In this document: one piece after another, positions 34,600 through 44,959 of the stretch
Numbering within the stretch: position 1 is the first letter of the stretch
How the letters are laid out: the number at the start of each line of letters is the position of its first letter
Source of the DNA: Ophiosphaerella korrae
Lineage: Eukaryota; Ascomycota; Dothideomycetes; Pleosporales; Phaeosphaeriaceae
NCBI GenBank assembly: GCA_028456385.1
Contig: JALNQF010000322.1
Span: 1 to 47,438, forward strand
Direction of reading: 5' to 3'
Length of the DNA: 47,438 nt
Notes under the pieces: generated by a model
What the model saw: only the letters and a program-made list of their open reading frames with translations
The model's database searches: none
What the model was told of the DNA's origin: nothing
Translations under genes and position numbers: made by a program

Positions 34600-37500
34600 C
34601 GCATTAGACGTTCCTAACGCTTCTTTATTTAGCGCTAGTAATACTAATTTTCTTAGTTTACTATAAGGCAGTCTAGAGGGTTTTAGCTTTAGAAGTCTTC
34701 TAGTTTCTTAGAGTAGTTAAGATTATCTTTTAGTTCCTATATTTCTTCCTATAGTTGTCTTTTTTTGTCTATACCTATCTACTCTACTAAATAGTAGTTC
34801 CTACTATTATAGAATAAGTATACTAGGATTTTTTTAACTTCTTATTCTTCTTATTCTCTATACGTGTCTACTTTATACACTAGTAGTTCTACTTCTTGTA
34901 GTACTTGTTCTAGTAGGGCTATATAGAATGTTAGGTGTATTTTTATCTTACTTAGTAGTTTTAGTTTAAATATAACTAGTATAACTTTCTTTTTAATCTT
35001 GTATAGTCCTATCTTAATATAATCTAGTTTTAGACTTAGTTGTTTACTTTTAATATTTTTTCGTACTAACTATACTTTTTCTCTCTCTCTAAATTAAAGT
35101 CTCTATTTATACTTCTTATTATAGTACTTTACTATTTAATTATATAGGAATTCTACGTCCTATTTTAATTAATTATATATTTCTTTTATTCTATTTACAA
35201 AGTTTTCTCTTTATAAAGTCTAAGATTCTATATTTCTTAGTATTTAATATATATTACGTTTAAGTCTATAGTTTACAAAGAAGAGTAATACTCCTATTAC
35301 TATATTCTTTGCGCTATTGTATACTAACTATACTATAAGTAGTAGCTATACCTAATTATTCTAGTTATAGTTAAGATAGTATCTTAGGTACTATTCTACT
35401 ATCTAATTTATTCGTTCTAATTATCTATCTATTTGTAGGTAATATACTATTAATATAGCGTATTATATTCCTAATTACGCTATTATTATTTTCTATAGCT
35501 TTAATGTAAATTATATATCTTTATATATAATAATTTTGTCTAGTATACTATATTAGCTTATTATAGTTATTAGGACTTAATATATAGTAACTTCTATCTT
35601 ATTTTTCTCTTTATATAGTGTAAAGTATATATACTTTATAAGTTTATCTACTATTATTAGGATTTTATTGTACTTAACTCCTAATATTAGGTCTTTTAAC
35701 TTAGGTAGCTTTATAATAAAATCTATTATTATTGTTCTCTAAAGTTACTCTAGTACTTTAACTAGTTATAGTATCCTATATAGTACGTTTCTATTATATT
35801 TGTTTCTATAATATTCTATATAGTTTCGTAGTACTTCTTCTACTAGTTATCTAGCTCTTAGGATATAATAATCTTTTAGGAGTCTATTTAGCGTTTTTTT
35901 AATTCCTTAGTGTCTATATACTAGTAGCTCTTAGAATTATTATATAAATTCTTTCTAGATTTTTCCTAGGATATATATTCTTCTATAGGCTTATATAAAT
36001 CCTTCTTAGTTTTCTAGTTTCTCTATTTCTTTAGGTGTTTCTTGCGTTACTTTCTAAATCTATTCGTCTAGCTCGCTACTCGCCCTTTTAAGTATAGTAG
36101 CTATTTTAGGTGTATTTAGGACTAAATATCTTTTCTTATTCTTAATTAGAACTATAATAGTAGCGCTTACTTCTTCTTATAAGTCTAGTCTTCTACTAAA
36201 GGTATCTATAAACTAATTATCTTTCTCTTTTGTATATATAATTTCTATATTAAATATTAATAGGAATTCCTACTATCTTGTATATTTTTATAACAATTCT
36301 TTATTTAGTATAAATCTTATAAGATTCTTATAGTCTATATAGACTTTTGTTTAGTATTCTACTCTTTATAGGTATACTCTCTACTATTTAAATACTTTAT
36401 AGATTACTAGTATCTCTTTATTATAGATTAGGTAATTAAGTTCTACTATCTTTATTTTCTTAGAGAAGTATTTAACTAAATATTCTTTCTTAGTCTTTAG
36501 GTCTTCTTGTATTAGTGCTATTCTGTAAACTAAGTTAGATACGTCTATTTTTACTATTACTAGTAGATCTAGGTTATATATTCTAATAACTAGGTTTTCT
36601 ATAAACTTTCTTTTAATTTTATTAAATACTTTATCGTATTCCTTTATCTATTTAAATAGCGTATCTTTTTTTATAAGTCTTGTTATTAGTTCTATATCTT
36701 TAGACTATCTTACTATTAACTTTCTATAAAAGTTAGCTAACCTATAAAATTATTGTACCTCTTTTAGGTTTTTTAGTGCTAGCTATTTGTTAATTAACTT
36801 AATCTTTTCTAGGTTAATCTTGATTTTTCCTAGTTTAATAATAAATCTAAGGAAGTCTATTTCTTTTATATAGAATTCGCATTTTCTTAATTTAAAGAAT
36901 AGTTTACTATCTACTAGCTTTTTTAGGACCTTATATATATATTGTATATATTCTTCTTCTATTTCTAAGAATATAAAGATATTGTCTAAGTATATAAATA
37001 TAAATACGTCTAAGTACTCTCTTAGTACTATGTTAATTCTCTCTTAGAATACTACTAGTGCGTTTGTTAAGCTAAACAGTATAACTAAGTACTTGTATAG
37101 TCTATACTATATTCTAAACGCTATCTTCTACTTATTACCTTTCTTAATTCTAATCTAGTAGTAAGCGTTCTAGATATCTAGTTTTGTAAAGATTCTTACT
37201 TTTTATAGTCTATCTTATATTTTATCTATTTATAGTAAGAGGTATTAGTTCTTGTTTATAATTACGTTAGTTTTTCTAAAATCTACGTAAAGTCTTTTAT
37301 TACTTATCCCTTTCTTGTCTATAAAGATAAGTCTATATACTACTAAGGATTTAGATTCTTATATCTATTCTTTCTTTAGTACGTTTTTAATAAACGCTCG
37401 TTCTATCTTAGATTCTTCTTCTATCTTTCTATAAACTAGGCTCTATCCTACGTCTTTACTTTTTTCTAGTTCTATTACTAAGTCCTATAGTTAATGTTCT

Positions 37501-40160
37501 AGAAAGTAGTCTTTAGGTTCTATAAGCTATTCTTCCTATTTTTTATATTCTTTAGGGAATTCTCCTTTACAAGTACTTATATTAGCTTTTAATATGTCTA
37601 CTTTATAATAGTTAATCTTTCTTATTCTTTAATTAATATATAAGTTAGTTATTTATAACTATAGTATACCTAATATTATATCTTATTTGTTATTAATTGT
37701 TGTTATATCTATAACTATATTCTTAATTGTTATCTCTTCTAGTTCTAATATAGAGGGGGTTGTCTTAAACCTAATTAGTTCCTAGAATAGTTTTCCTTTA
37801 ATTGTACTTAGTTATTAAGGGTATTTCTTCGTTATATACTTTATTCCTTATATTTCTATAAACTTCTTTAATGTAAAGTTTCTTGTAGCTCTACTATTAA
37901 TTATTAATTGTACTTTCTTTCTTTAGTACGTACCTATTTTTGTAATATATAGGCCTCTTATACTTTCTAGCCTTTCTTACTTTAGTAATTTTATAAATTA
38001 TCTATCCTTCTAAGGCTATAGCCCTACTTTAAGTTTATATTCTTTGTATTTTAGATATTTATTATACTTGTATTTGTACTATAGTCTTCCTTAGACGTAT
38101 TTCTTAGATAGTTTAGATCTAGGCCTTACTACTACGTATCTATCTTCTAGAATTATTTCTTATTCTTAGATATCTTCTATTAGGATTACTCTTATATAGT
38201 TATATCTTTTTCTTCTTATAGGCTATACTCTATTATTTACTTTAGAGTTCTTATATATAATATAGTTCTTATCTAGATATAATATCTATAATACTTTAAA
38301 GTATACTAGATGTTTTATATCTATTATTTTGTTATCTCCTTCTTAGTATTTATCTTTTCTAGGTGTATCTATTGTTAGGATATAGTACACTACTAGTACT
38401 CTTAGTGTATAGGCTTTATTAATCTATCGCGTCTTTCTTATAAGGTACTACTATTTTCTCTATATAGGTATCCTCCCTACTATAACTATATATTACTTTA
38501 TCTATTCTTAGAATAGTATAAACTTTATTTCTTTAAGATTACGTTCTTTCTAGTCTTTATACACTTCCTCTATACTTATAACTATTAAGTATATTTAAAC
38601 AAATTTCTATTCTTTATTTTATTTCTCTATATCTATTATCGTGTAGCTATTGTAGCTATATATATCTAGCTAGGTATACTCTATACTTCTTATACTAACT
38701 TATCTCTTACTTCTTTATAGTCCTTTAGAGAGAGTTGTAGTAGTCTCTTTATCTAGTGCTAGTTCTTTAACTTAGATTAATAGAATCTAGGGCTCTTCCC
38801 CTTCTAAGTCTTCTATTAGTAGGTCTATTACTTAGGCTATCTCTTCTAGCTAAGCTTTTATTCTTCTTTCTTTTGTTGCTACTACTCTATATTTCTATAG
38901 AAAATATCTTGCCCCTTATTTACTAGAAAAATATATATAGTAGTCGTCTTTATAATAAAAGGTCTAATAGAGTATTATATATTGTATTTCTTTACTCCTA
39001 GCTACTTTCTCCTAAGGTTTAGCCTGTGCTTATAGTACTTCTTTCTTCTTTTTAGTTGTTTTTAACTAAGTTTCTTTTTTTAGGTCTTTACTTCTATATT
39101 CTTTTACGAAGTATCCTAGTTTCTTATATTTATAATATACTATATCTTTTTTCTTCTATATTTAGTAGTCTTTTATATAGTAGCCTTTCTTACTATAATT
39201 AAAGTACGTAAAGTCTTTATTCTTTTTCTTCTTTTTATCCTTATTTACGTTAATAATTATAGGGTCTCCTATATCCTAGTTTCTAGATTAGTTACTATAC
39301 TTGTTTTTTATCTATTCTCGAAGGTCGTTATTAATTTATATTGCTTATTGTTTTAGAGTTTTTAGTGTCCTAGGTTTTTCTATATAAATTATCTTATATC
39401 AGATTTTCTTGTTTAATCCTTATTTAAATCGCGATATAAAAGCTAATTTATTCTATTCTATATTTTAAGATAGTTATTTAAATTATAATACGTACTTAGG
39501 AACGCTTTTACTTTGTATAAGCCTTTTAAGTTTTTCTTTAGCTTATTTAGTAATATTAGTGTCCTTAAATACTACTCTTATTTGTTTAGTAAAGTATTTG
39601 TAACTTCTAAAAATAGCTATAGTTTTATCTTTCTAGGTTATTAGAGAGTATATTATGTAATCTATCTAGTAAGGTTTATACTATCTTATTACGTCTTCTT
39701 TAAGGTATAGTCTAATATATATTACCTTCTTTTCTTCTATATTAAAGTATAGTACTTGTACGTCTATTTAAAGTTATACTAACACTATAAAGGGTTTTAG
39801 TTTCTCCCTTGTTCTATTAAATTTCTTAAGAATAGGTATTTTAGGTAGTTTCTTTGTAGTACTTATCTCTAGTTATTAGGTAATTAGTTCTATCTAGTTT
39901 TATCCTTCTATAATAGCTTTAATTTATACTTTATTCTACTTTAAGTAGTCTTGTAGTTCTTTGTTCTACGTCTCTAAAGCTTTAATTACTATTTTTATAT
40001 CTTCTTTTTTATTTATTAAGTTATTAATACGTTCTTTAATTATTTCTTATATAGTACTATCAAACTTATAACTACTCTTAGGTACTTTGCTAGTTAAACT
40101 TTCTACTATTATATTAGCTAGACTATGCGCTACTTACGCTTCGCTTCTTGCAATAACTAA
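34600..40160 (-). pseudogene. Gag-Pol of element C (zinc knuckle, RT, integrase, chromodomain)
   Basis: Same domain series as element B. The zinc knuckle is at 39,165-39,209 with its Cys/His ligands mostly changed to Tyr; the reverse transcriptase box at 36,981-36,992 reads YLDN; and a chromodomain-like stretch lies around 34,740-34,900. The alignment to B allows positions hit in one and spared in the other to be compared directly. Not functional. Confidence 0.82.
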
Positions 40161-40170
40161 ATTAGTAAGG

Positions 40171-40618
40171 TGTAATAAGCTTACTTAGGGTTAACTTCCT
40201 AATAGCTTTTATATTATTAGTAGATTAAGAGGTAATAATAAAAGCTCGTGTTATAATCTATAATAAGCTATAAACAATAGAAGATATTTTGCAACTATCT
40301 TAGTATTATCGCTTGTAGTTAATAATTAAATTACTAATACTATCCTAATAATGTACATTGCTACTACCTATATATTTGCTGTAATCTATTAATCTATTAC
40401 TTGTATCTAGTCTTAGCAACTATAGATTATAGATTACTAATCTATTAATCTGTAATTGTTTTCTATCTATACACTTAATAGATCGAGGGATTACCTACGT
40501 GTCCTAATTATAAGTAGCTTCCTAATTAAGGTTATTACCCTACTCGTCCTATGCTTTGTTATTATTAGAGTTAGGACTAATTAGTTCTATCTCGATTTCT
40601 CTTATTACGCCTATAATA
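40171..40618 (-). repeat. 5' LTR of element C
   Basis: 448 bp, TGTAATAAG...CCTATAATA. Preceded by AGTAAGG, the counterpart of GGCAAGG beside the LTR of element B. Contains one copy of the AATCTATTAATCT unit duplicated in B and lacks the 54-bp units. Confidence 0.82.
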
Positions 40619-40619
40619 A

Positions 40620-43600
40620 TCTTACTTATAGCTAGCTATATACACCTAAAAAACTCTATAGCTTTACTCTACGCTACACCTACTAATACTATCCTAATAA
40701 TATAATTGCGTGTTTCCTAACAAATATTTTACTTTCTACGAGTATTTCTATCTATCTCTTATCTAAATTAGTACTGTATAGCTATAGTTATAGTAATTTA
40801 AAGTTAAGATTACGTTTAGAAGTATATAGTATAGTAGGCTTAGTATTATAAACTTTTAAAACGTAACTATATTACTATATTTTAAATATTCTAACTATAG
40901 TACTTAATTTGTTATTATACGTATACTATCTTAAAGAAAGTTCTAAGAACTTTTTACTCTAAAATACTACTAGTTTCTAATAGTAATTAGTTACTAACTC
41001 TACTATTTAATACTAGAGAAAGATTACTACTATAGTAAACTCTAATACGTCTATTATAACTATTAAGTCTTTTATTAGGTTAAAGTACTATAGAACTAAA
41101 AAGTTTAAAAATTTCTCTTTTAGTTAAAGGAACGCTAATTAAATATTATTAGGCTAGCTCTATAGTCTATACTAGTAAGTAAAGTTTTTTTTTTATTTTT
41201 TTATATTTTACTTTAATTAGCTTACTTTTAGAACCTTACTAGGTTAGTAGTAAAGCCTATATAGTAGTTATATAGTCTACTAAAAGCTTAACTATTTTAG
41301 AGTATTTATATATAAACCTCTTATAGAAGTTAGTAAACCTAAGAAAGGCCTAAATATCTTTATAGCTCTCTAGTTCTAGCTACTCTTTAATAGTTTTCGC
41401 TCTTACTAAGTTTATTACTACTTTTTTTAGAGTAATAATATAGCTTAAAAACTTAACTAATTTAGTATTAAAGGTATATTTACTTACCTTATAGTAGAGT
41501 CTCTATTTAATAAGTCTATCTAGTACTTCTTTAATATTAGTAATATAATCCTCTTTATTTTTAGAGTATATAAAGATATTATATAAGTAGATAATATAGA
41601 TATAGTTTACTAGCCCTCTAAGGGTATAGTAAATATAAGACTAAAAAGTTATAAGTATATTTACTACACTAAATAGTATAATAAAATATTTAAAATAACT
41701 ATATTTTGTTTTAAATACTATCTTCTACTTATTACTTTTTCTAATACGTAGCCTATAATAGGCGTTATAAAGGTTAAGCTTTAAGAAGATTTTTACTTTA
41801 GATAGTTAATCTAATATCTTACTTATAAGAGAAATTAGGTATCTATCTTTAATTATAATCTTATTTAGGCCTCTATAGCTTACGTAGAGATAAAGAGTAT
41901 TATCTAACTTTAAGATAAAGAGAATTAGAGTACTTACTAAAGATTTACTTAAGTAGATCTATCTCTTCTCTTATACTATATTAAGGTATTCCTAAAGAAT
42001 ATCTAGTTCTTAGCAAGATAGGTTATATATTAAGATATTTAAGATCTTCTTACTTTCTTTAATTTCTATAGCGTAATTTTATTCTCTATAAAAAGTAAGT
42101 ATTTTTATCTAATTTTTACTAAATACGCGCTACTTATAGTGTAGCTCTTTTAAAATATATATTATTTCTTCTTTATTAAATATATTATCTACGTACTAGT
42201 AACTCTTTAGGCTATTATTAGAAAAGGTCTTAGCTTCTTTTACTAGTAGTTTTAACTATTTAGGATCCTTATAATATATACTTACTACTACCTTTTATAT
42301 TATTTCTTCTAGTAACTATAATAGTAATAGTATATCTTTAATACAATATCTTATATAATTAATAATCTTGTTTATAGTATTCTTTAGCTAGAGTAGTCTT
42401 TACTTATAGTACTAGGTAGTATCTATTATAGTATCTCTACTAAGTCCCTTTTATACTAATAGTTTACTAGGCTCTTTTAATACTAGCTTAGTAGTAAACT
42501 AATAGATATCTTAAGGAACTATATTTCTTAGTTCTTTATTTAGTACTATAGATAAGCCTATTAAGATAGTAAATAAATACTTGTTTACTTAGCGTAATTT
42601 TATTAAATAGCTCCTAGGTACTTATTAAAGTTATTCTTTTATCTTTTAACTTCTTTAGCTACTATTAGAAAGTGCTTAATAGAAATCTAACCTATAGGTT
42701 AACTTCTCTTAGCTATAAGTACTCTAGGATAAAGTTATTACTACTAAAGCTTACCTCTAAAAAATATTAAAAACTAATATTATACTTAATTCTTTTATTA
42801 TCTTTATATATAACTATAAGATTATATACTATATAAATAGCTAGTTATATATTATTTAAAAATATAGTTATAGAAATACTCTTTATCTCTATATTTAGGT
42901 ATACTAAGAGTTTAGTACTTTCTTTATTAATTAGGTTTAACTCTACGCCTATATTATAAAGGGCCTAGAATACTACTAAGGTTCTTTTAAGAGTAAGTAT
43001 AACTATATTAACTATAATCCTTAAATATTCTCTTTTTATTTCTTACCCTAATTGCTAGTTAGAAAAGTTAGTAACTAAGGCTTTTTTTTTCCTAACTCTA
43101 GGTTTTTATTTTTAAATTAAGGTTTCTCTAATTTAAAATCTTTATTCTTCTAGTAAGGCTTATAGTATCCTTTCTAGTTACTAACTCTTTTTTCTTCTAG
43201 CTTTTTAGCTAGAGAACTAAGCTACTACTAGTCTTTTATTAGTTTACTCCTAGGTAAAAGTTAAAGCTTCTACTAATCTTATCTTTTATTAGGTACTTTA
43301 TACTCCTAAGTAGGTACTAGATATTTTCTCTTATAAAAATTTAATTAGGATTAAGTAGATCTATCTTTACTTATATTATAGACTACTTTTAGTCTAGTTA
43401 TAGTAACTACTATATCTATATTTTAAAGTACCCTTTTAAAATCCTCTTAGGAGCTAATATTATTTAAACTTCTATTACGTTAGAGCTTAGTTTAATATAC
43501 TTTAGGTATCTTTAACTAGATATATAAAATCTTTAGTTTATTATTATTATTAAGATTAATAAACATATTAGAGAGAATAGCTTCTTTCTTACGTAAGTAT

Positions 43601-44300
43601 AGTAAAAAAGAGTTAACACTATTATTACTATACTATTAATAGTTCTAAAACTTAGAGTAGTTTAAAACTTTATTAATACTAAGTCTTAGACTAGCTAGCG
43701 ATATTCTACTTTTAGCTTATCTTAAGTCTAAATAATATTATTATTAATTTTTTGTTATAGTAGTTTATAATAGACGTTTTATTAGATTATATTTAACGCC
43801 TAATAGAGTCTTGTATTATTATTTTCTAGAGCTTAAACTAATCTAAAAGTAGTTTTTATATTTTTAGCCTAAGTTTATACCTATTATAGTATAGGTTATT
43901 ACTTTTTAAAGCTTAACTTAGGTCTTAGTAGTACTTTATTAAGTATACCTATAAGTTTACCTATATTATTTAAGGCTACCCTAGAGTAGCTTATAGTAGT
44001 TTTACTACTACTAGTACCTAGTAGTATATCTAATACTATATTAACTTAGTCTTTTAACTTTATAATTATATTAAGTAGAGAACTATTACTTTATACTTTA
44101 AATAAAGTATTTATTAATTTTTAAATAAACTACTAAAGAGTTTCTTTTATTAGTTCTAATAAAGCTCTTTTTAAGAGAGTAGTATTACTCTCTATTCTCT
44201 TTAGAAAGAGTATTAGGCCTATTACTTACTTAAAAGTATTTTCTTAGAGCTTATTATCTAATAAGCTATTTATAACCTTATTACTAGCTTTTATATCTTA
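40620..44300 (-). pseudogene. Element D gag, protease and reverse transcriptase
   Basis: Reading right to left: a gag-like region (about 44,100-43,000), a segment near 42,940 resembling the protease site (ALYNIGVELNLI for A-L-V-D-S-G-A-x-x-N-L-I), then reverse transcriptase from about 42,050. The latter contains ILFILKLDNTLYLYVSYRGL, IIKDRY, KIFLKLNLYNAYYRLRI, and the active-site strand IIYLYNIFIYSK at about 41,570-41,605, with the YxDD box (41,578-41,589) as YLYN. The order and spacing are Gypsy. Stops occur throughout; the D-to-Y change in the box is a transversion on top of RIP. Confidence 0.75.
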
Positions 44301-44349
44301 GAAAGATAATAGGTTACTTTTAAAGAGGTTTTACTAAGCTATCTAGCTA

Positions 44350-44632
44350 CTACGTATATATAAGGGAGTTATCTCTTATATCTCTTATTTTCGCACTAAT
44401 ATTAGTAAGTTATAACTTACTAATATTATAAACTTACTAATATTACAAACTTACTAATATTATAAACTTACTAATATTTAACTACTTTTTTACTTTTAGT
44501 TAGCGCTTAGTAAGCTACTAGGTATATATACCTAGTACTTACTTAGATAGCTTTATCTACTATTTACTCTTTTTAGTTAATTATTAAAACTACTTTATTA
44601 AGTTATCTTATATAAAGTCTACCTTATATAAT
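44350..44632 (-). repeat. Right copy of long inverted repeat
   Basis: Reverse complement of 28,208-28,460. Between 44,395 and 44,482 it contains four TATAAACTTACTAATAT-type units in both orientations, more than the left copy, so unit number has varied. Its position at the 5' side of element D suits that element's 5' LTR. Confidence 0.75.
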
Positions 44633-44959
44633 AGTAAATCTCTATAAATATTTTACTTTTATAGGCCTCTCTATAACCTAGAACTACGCTAGTAGCCTTC
44701 TTACTTACGCTAGAGTTACTATAAGATAGCTAATTATAGCTAACTCTTAATTAAGCCTAGCTAGCTAAAAAGAACTATACTACTAGGAATTAGATCCTAC
44801 CTTAGCTATAGCGCGCTAGGTAGCTCCTTAAGTTTACTATATTATAGTTCTAGTTAAAGTTTCTAGCGCTCCCTTTTTACTAGTACTAGCGCTAACGTTC
44901 TAGAACAAAATACGTACTAAAGAAAAGTAGTTTAACTACTTTATAGGTTATAAAGCTTT
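44633..44959. other. AT-rich DNA with scattered GCGC motifs
   Basis: No gene identified. Several GCGC and GCGCTAG words stand out in otherwise C/G-poor DNA. Confidence 0.35.

Larger units (their letters stand above)
33541..40618 (-). mobile_element. Chromodomain Gypsy retrotransposon C (inserted in element D)
   Basis: A 7.1-kb relative of element B in the same minus orientation, with the same order of domains. LTRs lie at 33,541-34,035 (495 bp) and 40,171-40,618 (448 bp). The internal sequence aligns with B almost base for base apart from transitions and small indels. Flanking 5-mers (CCTTT left, ATCTT right) do not form a clean target duplication. The insertion point falls near the end of the element D RNase H. 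Like B, it has retained TpG on the plus strand but little CpA. Confidence 0.88.
31600..44350 (-). mobile_element. Gypsy-type retrotransposon D, split by element C
   Basis: Minus-strand pol sequence is found on both sides of element C: gag, protease and reverse transcriptase to the right (44,300-40,620), RNase H end and integrase to the left (33,540-31,600). It differs clearly in sequence from A and B/C. Its right LTR may be the 44,350-44,632 repeat; a direct-orientation partner at the left end was not found, so the left end may be truncated. RIP is heavy on both strands. Confidence 0.65.

Noticed and set aside
28208..44632. Giant 16-kb DNA transposon with terminal inverted repeats
   Set aside because: No transposase specific to it was recognised, no clear target duplication was found, and the repeat may simply be an LTR; kept only as a finding.
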